64,000 nt of DNA from Amycolatopsis thermalba. GTDB taxonomy: Bacteria; Actinomycetota; Actinomycetes; Mycobacteriales; Pseudonocardiaceae. The stretch is taken from NCBI RefSeq assembly GCF_003385215.1, contig NZ_PQHW01000004.1, positions 62,001-126,000 of the forward strand. Reading direction: 5' to 3'. Under the pieces are notes generated by a model. It was not told the origin of the DNA. It was given only the letters and a program-made list of their open reading frames with translations, and ran no database searches. Positions 25,537-34,242 of this stretch are shown here, in pieces; the first letter of the stretch is position 1, and each line of letters starts with the position of its first letter. The position numbers and the translations under genes are program-made.

Positions 25537-26723
25537 TACAGCGCGGGCACCTTGATCAGCAGCGCGTCACCCTGGCCACCGCCACCGCACAGCCCGGCCG
25601 CGCCGAGACCGCCACCGCGGCGGCGCAGCTCGTGCACCAGGTGCACGGCCAGCCGGGCGCCGGACGCGCCGATCGGGTGGCCGAGCGCGATGGCGCCGCC
25701 GTCGACGTTCACGATCTCCGGGTCGATGCCCAGCGCCTTGGTCGACACCAGGCCGACCGCGGCGAACGCCTCGTTGATCTCCACCAGGTCCAGCGCGCTC
25801 GCGTCCAGCTTCGCCTTCGCCAGCGCGGCCTTGATCGCGTTGGACGGCTGCTCGTGCAGGCTCGCGTCCGGCCCGGCGACCACGCCGTGCGCGCCGATCT
25901 CGGCCAGCGGCTCCAGACCCAGCTCCTCGGCCTTGGCCCGGCTGGCGACGATCACCGCGGCCGCGCCGTCGGAGATCTGCGACGCCGAACCCGCGGTGAT
26001 GGTGCCGTCGGCGGCGAAGGCCGGGCGCAGCTTGGCCAGGCTCTCGGCCGTGGTGTCGGCACGCACGCCCTCGTCGGTGTCGAACACGACCGGGTCGCCC
26101 TTGCGCTGCGGGATCGACACCGGCGCCAGCTCGGCTTTGAACCGCCCGGCCTCGGTCGCGGCGACCGCGCGCTGGTGCGAGCGGGCCGCGAAGGCGTCCT
26201 GGTCCTCGCGGGTGATGCCGTAGCGGGAGTTGTACTTCTCCGTCGACGCGCCCATCGCGCACTGGTCGAAGGCGCAGAACAGGCCGTCGTAGGCCATGTG
26301 GTCGAGCAGCGTGGTGTCGCCGTACTTGAAGCCGGAGCGCGACTTGGGCAGCAGGTGCGGCGCCTGGGTCATCGACTCCTGGCCGCCCGCGACCACCAGG
26401 TCGAACTCGCCGGCGCGGATGAGCTGGTCGGCCAGCGCGATCGCGTCCAGGCCGGACAGGCACACCTTGTTGATGGTCAGCGCGGGCACGTCCATCGGGA
26501 TGCCGGCGGCCACCGCGGCCTGCCGCGCCGGGATCTGGCCGGCGCCTGCGGTGAGCACCTGGCCCATGATCGTGTACTGCACCTGGTCCGGGGAGACCCC
26601 GGCCTGCTCGAGCGCGGCCTTGATGGCGATCCCGCCGAGCTGCGCCCCGGTGAAGTCCTTCAGTGAACCGAGCAGACGCCCGATCGGGGTACGCGCCGCA
26701 CCCAGGATGACGGAACCGGACAC
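25536..26723 (-). CDS. Acetyl-CoA acetyltransferase (thiolase)
   Basis: 395 residues. Catalytic residues can be placed: nucleophilic Cys in [13 protein letters not shown] (about residue 88), His in [11 protein letters not shown] and the second Cys in [13 protein letters not shown]. Length and motifs fit biosynthetic or degradative type II thiolases that condense or cleave acetoacetyl-CoA. The GTG start has TTGGAGG upstream. It heads the thiolase-meaB unit and is divergent from methylmalonyl-CoA epimerase, consistent with acetyl-CoA assimilation through the ethylmalonyl-CoA route. Confidence 0.93.
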   Translation of the reverse strand: MSGSVILGAARTPIGRLLGSLKDFTGAQLGGIAIKAALEQAGVSPDQVQYTIMGQVLTAGAGQIPARQAAVAAGIPMDVPALTINKVCLSGLDAIALADQLIRAGEFDLVVAGGQESMTQAPHLLPKSRSGFKYGDTTLLDHMAYDGLFCAFDQCAMGASTEKYNSRYGITREDQDAFAARSHQRAVAATEAGRFKAELAPVSIPQRKGDPVVFDTDEGVRADTTAESLAKLRPAFAADGTITAGSASQISDGAAAVIVASRAKAEELGLEPLAEIGAHGVVAGPDASLHEQPSNAIKAALAKAKLDASALDLVEINEAFAAVGLVSTKALGIDPEIVNVDGGAIALGHPIGASGARLAVHLVHELRRRGGGLGAAGLCGGGGQGDALLIKVPAL

Positions 26724-26841
26724 AACAGCCTCCAACAGACGAACGACGGCGGTCGATCCGACGATACCCGGAGCGGCCGTCCAGTACAGGTGTGAGCCGC
26801 GGCACCCACGCACCGCGGGGCCAAGCCTTATCCTCACCACT

Positions 26842-27285
26842 ATGAATGACGCGCTGAAGCCGTTCGTGACGACCATCGACCACGTCGGCATCGCCGTCGC
26901 CGATCTGGACGCCGCGATCGACTTCTACGCGGACAACTTCGGCATGATCGCCACGCACTCCGAGGTCAACGAGGAGCAGGGCGTGCGCGAGGCGATGCTG
27001 CACGCGCCGGGCGACGAGAACGGCCCCGCCGTCCAGCTGCTCGCGCCGCTGCGGCCGGACTCGACGATCGGGAAGTTCCTCGACACCAAGGGCCCCGGTC
27101 TGCAGCAGGTCGCCTACCGCGTCACCGACGTCGAGGCCGCCGCCGAGGCGCTGCGGGCCAAGGGGCTGCGCCTGCTGTACGACAAGGCCAAGCGCGGCAC
27201 CGCGAACAGCAAGGTCAACTTCGTGCACCCGAAGGACGCCGGCGGCGTCCTGGTCGAGCTGGTCGAGCCCGCCGCGTCGCACTAA
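26842..27285 (+). CDS. mce: Methylmalonyl-CoA epimerase
   Basis: 147 residues, a VOC-superfamily protein. The metal ligands appear as His in [13 protein letters not shown], His in [11 protein letters not shown] and Glu in VLVELVEP, with the central [11 protein letters not shown]. It interconverts the 2S and 2R forms of methylmalonyl-CoA and, in relatives, ethylmalonyl-CoA. Its TAA overlaps the convergent TetR stop by 4 bp. The neighbours (thiolase, MeaB, Ccr) fit the same pathway. Confidence 0.92.
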   Translation: MNDALKPFVTTIDHVGIAVADLDAAIDFYADNFGMIATHSEVNEEQGVREAMLHAPGDENGPAVQLLAPLRPDSTIGKFLDTKGPGLQQVAYRVTDVEAAAEALRAKGLRLLYDKAKRGTANSKVNFVHPKDAGGVLVELVEPAASH

Positions 27286-27872
27286 CCCGGCGCGGGCCGG
27301 GCCATCAGCGCGTCGGCGATGAAGTTCAGCTCCCGCTCCATCAGGTCCGGCGGATCGTCCCCGCCGTGCCGCGCCACCGAGTGCCGGTAGCTGACCGCGA
27401 GCGCCAGCAGCCCGGCCGCGCTGTCCACGTCGGCCACCGGCAGTGCGCCGTCCCCGGCGGCGATGATCACCGTGCGCACCTGGCGGACCAGCTGCTGGAA
27501 CCGGTCGTGCAGCGCGTCCCGCACCGCGCGGTGGGTGTCCGCCTCCCGCCACAGCAGGTGGGACAGCATCCGCGACCGGGCCAGGCGCGCGTCGAGCTCG
27601 GACACCAGCCGCCGCAGGCTCTCCGCGATGTCCCCGGGCACGACGACGCGGGTGGCGTCGATCTGCTCGTCGGGCAACCGCTTGATCAGCGCGCTCAGCA
27701 GGTCGGACTTGCGGCGGAAGTAGTAGTGCACCAGGCCCTTCGGCACGCCGGCGCGCTCGGCGATCCGGGAGGTCGGAGTGGCGTCGAAACCGCTTTCCGC
27801 GAACAGGTCCTCGGCCGCGCGGAGGATCCGCTCCTTGGCCGGGAGGTCGTCCCCGTGTTCGGTCCGCGCCAC
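27282..27872 (-). CDS. TetR family transcriptional regulator
   Basis: 196 residues from GTG 27872; another in-frame GTG at 27905 would add 11 residues. The N-terminal HTH is KERILRAAEDLFAESGFDATPTSRIAERAGVPKGLVHYYF. The rest is the variable ligand-binding part. It lies downstream of the SPW-repeat gene in the same direction and both are divergent from ccr. Two palindromes at 28399-28476 are candidate operators. An acyl-CoA ligand is a reasonable guess from the neighbours. Confidence 0.88.
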   Translation of the reverse strand: MARTEHGDDLPAKERILRAAEDLFAESGFDATPTSRIAERAGVPKGLVHYYFRRKSDLLSALIKRLPDEQIDATRVVVPGDIAESLRRLVSELDARLARSRMLSHLLWREADTHRAVRDALHDRFQQLVRQVRTVIIAAGDGALPVADVDSAAGLLALAVSYRHSVARHGGDDPPDLMERELNFIADALMARPAPG

Positions 27873-27954
27873 TCCGCCCGCCTCTCGTACAGCTCGCCGG
27901 CCCACAACGCTAACCGAAAACCGGCTCGTCGTGGGCCGACCGGGGTGACTGCCC

Positions 27955-28329
27955 TCAGTGCGCGGTCGTCATCCCACCGCGGTGCACCGCGTTCGCCACC
28001 GGCAGGGCCGCCAGCCCGGCGATCGCGGTCAGGGCGCCGATGATCCACGAGGACCACGCCGCCACGTCCAGTGCCGTGTAGGTCATCACCCACGGCGCGA
28101 TGAACAGCAGCGCCCCGAGGATGACCTGGACCCCCTCGCCGTAGACGAGGCCCGGCATGGACAGCGAAAGCAGGCCGTCCAGCGCGATGAGGGCGCCCAG
28201 CACGATCATCGTCCACATGGTCGCGGTGTCGGTGTCGGCCCACAGTGGCGTCAGCACCGCCACCACCCCGAGCACGACCTCGGCCCAGTCGTGCGGACGG
28301 GTCCACGCCCGCTTCGAACGATCAGCCAT
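27955..28329 (-). CDS. SPW repeat-containing membrane protein
   Basis: 124 residues with four hydrophobic helices in two similar halves; each half carries the SPW-repeat pattern (DWAEVVLGVVAVLTPLW, and FIAPWVMTYTALDVAAWSSW). The family (PF03779) is of unknown function and common in actinomycetes. It is divergent from ccr and immediately upstream of the TetR gene. Confidence 0.82.
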   Translation of the reverse strand: MADRSKRAWTRPHDWAEVVLGVVAVLTPLWADTDTATMWTMIVLGALIALDGLLSLSMPGLVYGEGVQVILGALLFIAPWVMTYTALDVAAWSSWIIGALTAIAGLAALPVANAVHRGGMTTAH

Positions 28330-28398
28330 TCGTGATCACCTCCGAACCCGATCCGGGAGACCACGCGGCGCGGTCTCCGCACTGCCATGGTGCGCCTT

Positions 28399-28476
28399 GA
28401 TTGGCCGGCCGGTCAATCACACCCGGATTACGGTCAAATCGGACAGTGGCGGAGGACGTTACTGGCCAGTAATGTC
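28399..28476. promoter_or_regulatory. Two palindromic operators upstream of ccr
   Basis: GATTGGCCGGCCGGTCAATC (28399-28418) is palindromic at 18 of 20 positions. TTACTGGCCAGTAA (28459-28472) is a perfect palindrome, extendable to 28455-28476 with one mismatched pair. Both sizes suit TetR-family dimers. They lie in the 178-bp space between the SPW-TetR unit and ccr, so the TetR encoded beside them is the first candidate for binding at least one. Confidence 0.6.
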
Positions 28477-28507
28477 ATCTCCTCCGACCCAGCGCAGGGA
28501 GACCGAC

Positions 28508-29845
28508 ATGACGATCACGGACATCCGGGACGCGATCCTCACCGGCGAGACCGCCGAGGTGGGCGCCCTGCCGGTGCCCGAGGCCTACCGCGGCGTGACC
28601 GTGCACGCGGACGAGGTCGCCATGTTCGACGGGATCCCCTCCCGCGACAAGGACCCGCGCAAGTCGCTGCACGTGGACGAGGTGCCCACGCCCGAGCCGG
28701 GGCCCGGTGAGGCGCTGATCGCGGTGATGGCCAGCGCCATCAACTACAACACCGTGTGGACGTCGATCTTCGAGCCGATCCCGACGTTCAAGTTCCTGCA
28801 GCGCTACGGCAGGCTCTCGCCGCTGGCCCAGCGCCACGACCAGCCCTACCACGTGGTCGGCTCGGACGCGGCCGGCGTCGTGCTGCGCACCGGGCCGGGC
28901 GTGCACCGGTGGCAGCCGGGCGACGAGATCGTCGCGCACTGCCTCAACGTCGAGCTGGAGGGCCCGGACGGGCACAACGACACGATGCTCGACTCCGACC
29001 AGCGGATCTGGGGGTTCGAGACGAACTTCGGCGGGCTGGCCGAGCTGGCGCTGGTCAAGGCCAACCAGCTGATGCCCAAGCCGGACCACCTGACCTGGGA
29101 GGAGGCCGCCTGTCCCGGGCTGGTCAACTCCACCGCCTACCGGCAGCTGGTGACCACGAACGGCGCGAACCTGAAGCAGGGCGACGTCGTGCTGATCTGG
29201 GGCGCCTCCGGCGGGCTCGGGTCGTACGCGACGCAGTTCGCGCTCAACGGTGGCGCGATCCCGGTGTGCGTGGTGTCCAGCCCGGAGAAGGCGGCGATCG
29301 TCCGCCGGATGGGTGCCGAACTGGTGATCGACCGGACCGCGGAGGGTTACCGGTTCTGGCGGGACGAGAACACGCAGGACCCGAAGGAGTGGCAGCGCTT
29401 CGGTGCGCGGATCCGGGAGCTGACCGGCTGTGAGGATCCGGACATCGTGTTCGAGCACCCGGGCCGGGAGACGTTCGGCGCGTCGGTGTACGCGGCACGC
29501 AAGGGCGGCACGATCGTCACGTGCGCCTCCACCTCGGGATACCTGCACCAGTACGACAACCGGTACCTGTGGATGAACCTGAAACGGATCATCGGGTCGC
29601 ATTTCGCGAATTACCGCGAGTCGTGGGAGGCCAACCGGTTGATCGCGAAAGGCCTGATCCACCCGACGCTGTCGAAGACGTATCCGATGACCGAGACCGG
29701 GCAGGCCGCGCTGGACGTGCACCGCAACGCCCACCAGGGCAAGGTCGGTGTGTTGTGTCTCGCCCCCGAGGAGGGTTTGGGCGTGCGCGACGCGGAGAAG
29801 CGGTCGAAGCACATCGACCGGATCAATTTGTTCCGCGGCGCCTAA
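28508..29845 (+). CDS. ccr: Crotonyl-CoA carboxylase/reductase
   Basis: 445 residues, family length. An MDR-superfamily enzyme that reductively carboxylates crotonyl-CoA to ethylmalonyl-CoA with NADPH and CO2. Family marks include SAINYNTVWTSIFEP, WGFETNFGGLAE (Phe-Glu of the CO2 pocket), the NADPH loop WGASGGLGSYA and the C-terminal HRNAHQGKVGVLCLAP. ATG 28508 has GGGAG upstream. It anchors the ethylmalonyl-CoA genes in this region and supplies extender units for polyketides in some actinomycetes. Confidence 0.95.
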   Translation: MTITDIRDAILTGETAEVGALPVPEAYRGVTVHADEVAMFDGIPSRDKDPRKSLHVDEVPTPEPGPGEALIAVMASAINYNTVWTSIFEPIPTFKFLQRYGRLSPLAQRHDQPYHVVGSDAAGVVLRTGPGVHRWQPGDEIVAHCLNVELEGPDGHNDTMLDSDQRIWGFETNFGGLAELALVKANQLMPKPDHLTWEEAACPGLVNSTAYRQLVTTNGANLKQGDVVLIWGASGGLGSYATQFALNGGAIPVCVVSSPEKAAIVRRMGAELVIDRTAEGYRFWRDENTQDPKEWQRFGARIRELTGCEDPDIVFEHPGRETFGASVYAARKGGTIVTCASTSGYLHQYDNRYLWMNLKRIIGSHFANYRESWEANRLIAKGLIHPTLSKTYPMTETGQAALDVHRNAHQGKVGVLCLAPEEGLGVRDAEKRSKHIDRINLFRGA

Positions 29846-29859
29846 GTAGTCTGGGCCGT

Positions 29860-30921
29860 ATGAGCCTTGGCGACGAACGAGAGCTTGTACCGCTCGGCGC
29901 GGGTTTCGACCTGGCCAAGCGCGGTTACGACCGCCACCAGGTCGACGAGCACCTCGAACGGCTGGACAGCGACCTGAAAATGCTCGCCGCCGACCGGGAT
30001 GCCGCCATCTCGCAGGCCGGCGACCTCGCCCGGCAGCTCGAGCAGGCTCGCGGGGAGATCGAGAACCTGCGCGGCCAGGTCGAGCGGCTGGGCCAGCCGC
30101 CGACGACGGTCGAGGGCCTGTCCGAGCGGTTGCAGCGCATGCTACGGCTGGCGCAGGAGGAGGCGGCCGACACGCGGGCCCGCGCGGAGGCCGAGGCCGG
30201 GCACATCCGGGCGAAGGCCGAGTCGGACGCCAGCGCCATGCGCGCCCGCTACGAGCAGCTGCTGGCCGAGCTGGACGCGCGGCGCAAGGAGATGGAGGCC
30301 GAGCACCGCACGGTCCTGGAGACCGCGCGCGCCGAGGCCGAGTCGATCACGACCAAGGCCAAGGAGGAGCGCGACCGGCTGAATCGCGAGGCCGAGCAGC
30401 GCCGCACCCAGGTCGAGGAGGACTTCGAGATCGCGATGGCGGCGCGCCGCACCGAGGCGATGCGGGTGCTGGCGGAGCAGGAGGCGACGAGCAAGGCGGA
30501 AGCCGAGCGCCGCGTCCGCGAGGCGACGGACGAGGCCGCGGCGATCCGCAAGAAGGTCGCGGAGGAGGAGGCCGCCGCGAAGGCCGAGATCGAGCGCCGC
30601 CGCCGCGAGTCGATCGAGGACGCCAACCGGCGCAAGACGGAGTCGATCACCGAGGCGAACGCCCGCCTGGCGGAGGCGTCGGACGAGGCGGCCCGCCGCG
30701 TGCGGGAAGCCACGGAGGAGTCGACGCGCCGCATCAACGCGGCGGCCGACCGGGTCGAGGCGTTGCGCAAGCTGCGCGCCGGAATCGCCGAACAGGTCAA
30801 GGCAGCGCGCGAAGTGCTGGTAGAGGCCAACTCAGTCCTCGGCGAGGCCGAACCGGTGATCGAGCCGCTGCCGGAGGAACGCGAGGCCGCCCCAGCGGGA
30901 AAACCGTCGGGACGGCAGTGA
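29860..30921 (+). CDS. DivIVA-domain coiled-coil protein (FilP/Scy-like)
   Basis: 353 residues. The first 60 residues resemble a DivIVA N-terminal domain (FDLAKRGYDRHQVDEHLERL). From about residue 45 to 330 the chain is almost continuous coiled coil rich in Glu, Ala and Arg, ending in a Pro-rich tail. In Streptomyces coelicolor the polar-growth scaffold genes filP and scy lie beside methylmalonyl-CoA epimerase and thiolase genes, and the same neighbourhood occurs here, which supports a cytoskeletal role. It starts 14 bp after ccr. Confidence 0.78.
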   Translation: MSLGDERELVPLGAGFDLAKRGYDRHQVDEHLERLDSDLKMLAADRDAAISQAGDLARQLEQARGEIENLRGQVERLGQPPTTVEGLSERLQRMLRLAQEEAADTRARAEAEAGHIRAKAESDASAMRARYEQLLAELDARRKEMEAEHRTVLETARAEAESITTKAKEERDRLNREAEQRRTQVEEDFEIAMAARRTEAMRVLAEQEATSKAEAERRVREATDEAAAIRKKVAEEEAAAKAEIERRRRESIEDANRRKTESITEANARLAEASDEAARRVREATEESTRRINAAADRVEALRKLRAGIAEQVKAAREVLVEANSVLGEAEPVIEPLPEEREAAPAGKPSGRQ

Positions 30922-31478
30922 AGCCCGGCGGAGGAGCCGCTCCCGAGCGGCAGTGACACCTCGACAACGAGCCACTCCCGAGCGGCGGTGACACCTCGAC
31001 AACGAGCCACTCCCGAGCGGCAGTGACACCTCGGCAGGGATCCGGACGGGCGTCCCTCTTCGGCCGGAAACCCCTCCCTCCCCGCAGGGAGTGAGGCCAG
31101 GCGGGGACTGAGCCACTGCCTGAGCCGGCCTGCCGTCATGCAGGTCCCGCCGGTGGTCAGGATGCGCCCCACTCGCAGCACAGCGCGGCCCGGAAGAGCT
31201 GACACCTCGGCCGGACCCACACGGCGCCCCGCTCCGGCCAGCACCAGACCAGCTGGACTGGCCCTCCGGCCCCGCCTCCCACCAGCCCTCCGCTGTCGAG
31301 CACCTGTCACCGGGGCGGTTGTCCCCAGGTGACGAGGCGCGCGGGGCACGCTGTCACGGCCCGCCGAAGAACGGGCAAACCTCACCGGTGGCGGGGCTGC
31401 GCAGAAACCGACTGGCGAGTAACCTAGGGCGCCACTTGCGAAAGCGCACAGGCGCGCACCCTTGCCGGAGGTATTGGG
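30922..31478. repeat. Intergenic region with 35-bp direct repeats
   Basis: This 557-bp gene-free stretch opens with a 35-bp unit (core CCCGAGCGGCAGTGACACC) repeated head-to-tail at 30934-30968 and 30969-31003, with a third partial copy from 31004 to about 31033. Copies one and two differ at two bases. The first contains CCGCTCCCGAGCGG, a small hairpin. From about 31034 to 31400 no gene or clear signal is visible. The last 80 bp should hold the promoter of the universal stress protein gene, which has a CGGAGG ribosome site. Confidence 0.75.
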
Positions 31479-31928
31479 ATGGCTGCATACCGGACCGTGG
31501 TTGTCGGTACGGACGGGTCTGATTCATCGTTCCGCGCGGTCGACCGGGCGGCGGCCGTGGCCGCGGACTCCGGCGCCACGCTCGTCATCGTGTGCGCCTA
31601 CTACCCGGCGAGCAGGCAGGACGTGGAGAAGGCCCAGGACGTCCTGGGCGAGGAGGCCTACCAGGTGGTCGGCTCGGCGCCGGCCGAGGACACCCTCCGC
31701 AGCGCCCGCGACCGCGCCCTCAAGGCAGGCGCGGGCTCGACCGAGACCATCGCCGTGGTGGGCGAGCCGGTCGAGGCGCTGCGCAAGGTCGTCTCCGACA
31801 AGTCGGCCGACCTGCTGGTCGTCGGCAACCGCGGGCTGAACACGCTCACCGGGCGCCTGCTCGGGTCGGTGCCGTCCGAGGCGGCGCGCAAGTCGGGGGT
31901 CGACGTCCTGATCGTGCACACCACGTAG
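31479..31928 (+). CDS. Universal stress protein (UspA family)
   Basis: 149 residues. A single Usp domain starting YRTVVVGTDGSDSS, with the ATP-binding motif G-x2-G-x9-G-S complete in GNRGLNTLTGRLLGS. ATP-binding Usp proteins respond to starvation and redox or energy stress. It lies 6 bp upstream of a class III cyclase gene, an arrangement suggesting a common stress or signalling unit. Confidence 0.93.
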   Translation: MAAYRTVVVGTDGSDSSFRAVDRAAAVAADSGATLVIVCAYYPASRQDVEKAQDVLGEEAYQVVGSAPAEDTLRSARDRALKAGAGSTETIAVVGEPVEALRKVVSDKSADLLVVGNRGLNTLTGRLLGSVPSEAARKSGVDVLIVHTT

Positions 31929-31934
31929 GCCGGC

Positions 31935-32888
31935 GTGGACTCCGAGCGCCTCGAGAGCATCCTGCTCGGCGGCAAGCGCCGCTACACCCGGCTCGAGGTG
32001 GCCGACAAGGCGGGTGTGCCCATCGAACGGGCCACCCGCCTCTGGCGTGCGCTGGGGTTCGCCACGGTCGGCGACGACGAAGTGGTCTTCACCGACGCCG
32101 ACATCGACGCCGTGCGCACCGCCGACCAGCTGATCTCCTCCGGGCTGCTCGACCAGGGCCTGGAGGCGCCGGTGGCCCGCACGCTCGGCCTGCACCTGTC
32201 GCGGCTCGCGGAGTGGCAGGTGCGGATGCTGTGGACGCTGATCACCGAGAACGAGGGCCTCGGCCGGGACGACGCGCAGATCGTCACGCTCGTCGAGCGC
32301 CTGCTGCCGGAGTTGCAGCGGGTGCAGGACTTCGTGTGGCGGCGGCACCTGGCGGCCTTCGCCGGGCGGGCGCTGGCGTCGCCCGAGGAGGACCTGGAGG
32401 CGCGGACCGAGGTCGTCGGGTTCGTCGACATGGTCGGCTACACGCGGCTGACCCGGCGCCTGGCCGAGAGCGAACTCAGCGCCGTGCTGGAGAGCTTCGA
32501 GCTGCTCGCGACCGAGGTCATCGCCGACCACCACGGCCGCGTGGTGAAGATGATCGGCGACGAGGTGCTGTTCGTGGCCGACGCGCCGGCCGTCGCGGCC
32601 GGGATCGCGCTGACGCTGACCGAGCGCACCGCGGCCGACGCCGAACTGCCGGAAGTGCGGGCCGGCCTGGCGGCCGGCCGGATCCTGAGCCGCTTCGGCG
32701 ACGTGTACGGATCGGTCGTGAACGTGGCCGCGCGGCTCACGTCGGTAGCGCGCCCCGGAACGGTGCTGATCGACCGCGAACTGGCGGGCGAACTGGCCGA
32801 CCTGCCGGGTTTCGCCGTGCGCTCCCGCCGCCCGGTGACCGTGCGCGGCTACACGCGGCTGCACCCATACGTGCTCCGGCGCGGCTAG
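31935..32888 (+). CDS. Class III adenylate cyclase, cytosolic
   Basis: 317 residues, GTG start. Residues 1-150 are an N-terminal sensory region starting with a MerR-like helix-turn-helix pattern (YTRLEVADKAGVPIERATRLW). The cyclase domain has all key residues: metal Asp165 (GFVDMVGYTRL) and Asp209 (KMIGDEVLF), adenine-recognising Lys205 and Asp256, and transition-state Asn263 and Arg267 (VNVAARL). It is therefore expected to make cAMP. The same layout occurs in mycobacterial cyclases with N-terminal regulatory domains. Confidence 0.9.
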   Translation: MDSERLESILLGGKRRYTRLEVADKAGVPIERATRLWRALGFATVGDDEVVFTDADIDAVRTADQLISSGLLDQGLEAPVARTLGLHLSRLAEWQVRMLWTLITENEGLGRDDAQIVTLVERLLPELQRVQDFVWRRHLAAFAGRALASPEEDLEARTEVVGFVDMVGYTRLTRRLAESELSAVLESFELLATEVIADHHGRVVKMIGDEVLFVADAPAVAAGIALTLTERTAADAELPEVRAGLAAGRILSRFGDVYGSVVNVAARLTSVARPGTVLIDRELAGELADLPGFAVRSRRPVTVRGYTRLHPYVLRRG

Positions 32889-32895
32889 CCAGCCT

Positions 32896-32939
32896 GCGCA
32901 TCCGCCCCGTGTCAGGCGACTGACGCAGGGCGGACGCGC
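32896..32939. terminator. Hairpin terminator with GNRA-type loop
   Basis: GCGC-A-TCCGCCC (32896-32907) pairs with GGGCGGA-C-GCGC (32928-32939) with one A/C mismatch. Inside, GTCAG (32911-32915) pairs with CTGAC (32920-32924) around the tetraloop GCGA. It lies between the converging cyclase and proA genes and should terminate both. Confidence 0.8.
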
Positions 32940-32949
32940 TCGGCCCGGC

Positions 32950-34191
32950 TCAGTTGTCCGCGGGCAGGACCGCGTACTGGCGCACGTACAGGTCGGTGTA
33001 GGTGACCGGCCCGCGGGGGCCCGGCACCCGGTCCAGGTTGATGCCGGTCTCCGGCACGGCGAGGAGCTTGAAGCCGTCCAGCAGGCGCGTCGGGGCGTTC
33101 CAGAACACGCCGGTTCCGGTGTAGCCGTCGAGGAAGGCCGTCGCGGTCTCGGCGTTCTCGGTGGCGATGCCCGCCGCCAGGCCGGAGGTCTGCTCGTTGG
33201 CGACCGAGACCGCCTCGGCCACGCCGCTGACCTGCGCGACGGTCACGGTGGCCTCGTGGTCGGAGTCGAGCGCCCACTCGTAGCCGATGGCGTGCTCGTG
33301 CGGCGGCAGGGACGGCGTCACCTTCCGCGCGGCCAGCGCCTCGGAGATGACCGGCCACAGCTGGTCGTGCACCGCGGAGTGGATGAGCAGCAGGTTCAGC
33401 CGGTTGCAGACGCCCAGCCGGTCCAGGCTGTTGAACACCAGGTCGCGGACCTTGCCGGCGTCGGCGGCCTCGTCGACGTACAGCACGCCACCGCCGTCGG
33501 CGTGGGCGAGCGTCCGGACGCCGTGCTGGGCGGCCTCCAGCGCGAGCGCGCGCGTGCTCTCGCCGCTGCCGCGCAGGATGACCAGCGGCACCAGGTCCGG
33601 GAACCGGACCAGGGCCGCGGCGGCCTCCCGCTCGACGCGCGGCACCAGCTGCACGACGGCGGGGTCGATACCCGCGTCGGACAGCGCCGGGGCGATGACC
33701 ACCTCGAGCAGTCGCTGCGCGGAGCCCAGCGCGGCCGAACCGGTGCGCAGCACCCCGCCATTGCGGGACTTGACCAGCTGCGACGCGACGTCGACCGTCA
33801 CGTTGGGCCGGGCCTCGTAGTTCGCGCCGATGACGCCCACCGGGCGGCGCCGCTCGACCAGCCGCAGGCGGTCGGACAGCGCCTTCACCGGGATCGCGCG
33901 CTCCGGGTGGGGCGAGCCGGCCAGCAGGCGCAGCTGCTCGGCCATGCCGGTGAGCCGCTCCTCGGTGATCGTGAGACGGTCGAGCAGTCCGGCGCTCATG
34001 CCTTCCTGCTCCGCGCGCGCCACGTCGGCCCGGTTGGCCTCCAGGACGCTCTCGCGGGCGTCGAGGAGACGGTCCGCCATGGCGGTCAGCGCCGCGTCGA
34101 TGGCCTCGTCCGACGCGGTGGCCAACGACGGGGCCGCCGCCTTGGCCGCCCGTGCGCACTCCTCAACAGCCTTCGCCACCTCGTCGGACAC
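32950..34191 (-). CDS. proA: Gamma-glutamyl phosphate reductase (glutamate-5-semialdehyde dehydrogenase)
   Basis: 413 residues, family length. The aldehyde-dehydrogenase fold carries the catalytic Cys in RLGVCNRLN and ProA-type motifs: RRPVGVIGANYEARPNVT, GSGESTRAL, LAHADGGGVLYVD and GYEWALDSDHEATVTVAQV. It makes glutamate semialdehyde, the second step of proline synthesis. GTG 34191 is chosen because GGAGG stands 5 bases upstream; GTG 34203 is an alternative. No proB lies in the window. Confidence 0.93.
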   Translation of the reverse strand: MSDEVAKAVEECARAAKAAAPSLATASDEAIDAALTAMADRLLDARESVLEANRADVARAEQEGMSAGLLDRLTITEERLTGMAEQLRLLAGSPHPERAIPVKALSDRLRLVERRRPVGVIGANYEARPNVTVDVASQLVKSRNGGVLRTGSAALGSAQRLLEVVIAPALSDAGIDPAVVQLVPRVEREAAAALVRFPDLVPLVILRGSGESTRALALEAAQHGVRTLAHADGGGVLYVDEAADAGKVRDLVFNSLDRLGVCNRLNLLLIHSAVHDQLWPVISEALAARKVTPSLPPHEHAIGYEWALDSDHEATVTVAQVSGVAEAVSVANEQTSGLAAGIATENAETATAFLDGYTGTGVFWNAPTRLLDGFKLLAVPETGINLDRVPGPRGPVTYTDLYVRQYAVLPADN

Positions 34192-34242
34192 CGCTACCTC
34201 CACGCTGGAAACTGGGAGCCTCCAGTGTGCCGCACGGGCAGG

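Noticed and set aside
30832-31116. Leftward 94-codon frame across the 35-bp repeats
   Set aside because: Its sequence simply repeats every 35 bp out of frame and overlaps the end of the coiled-coil gene.
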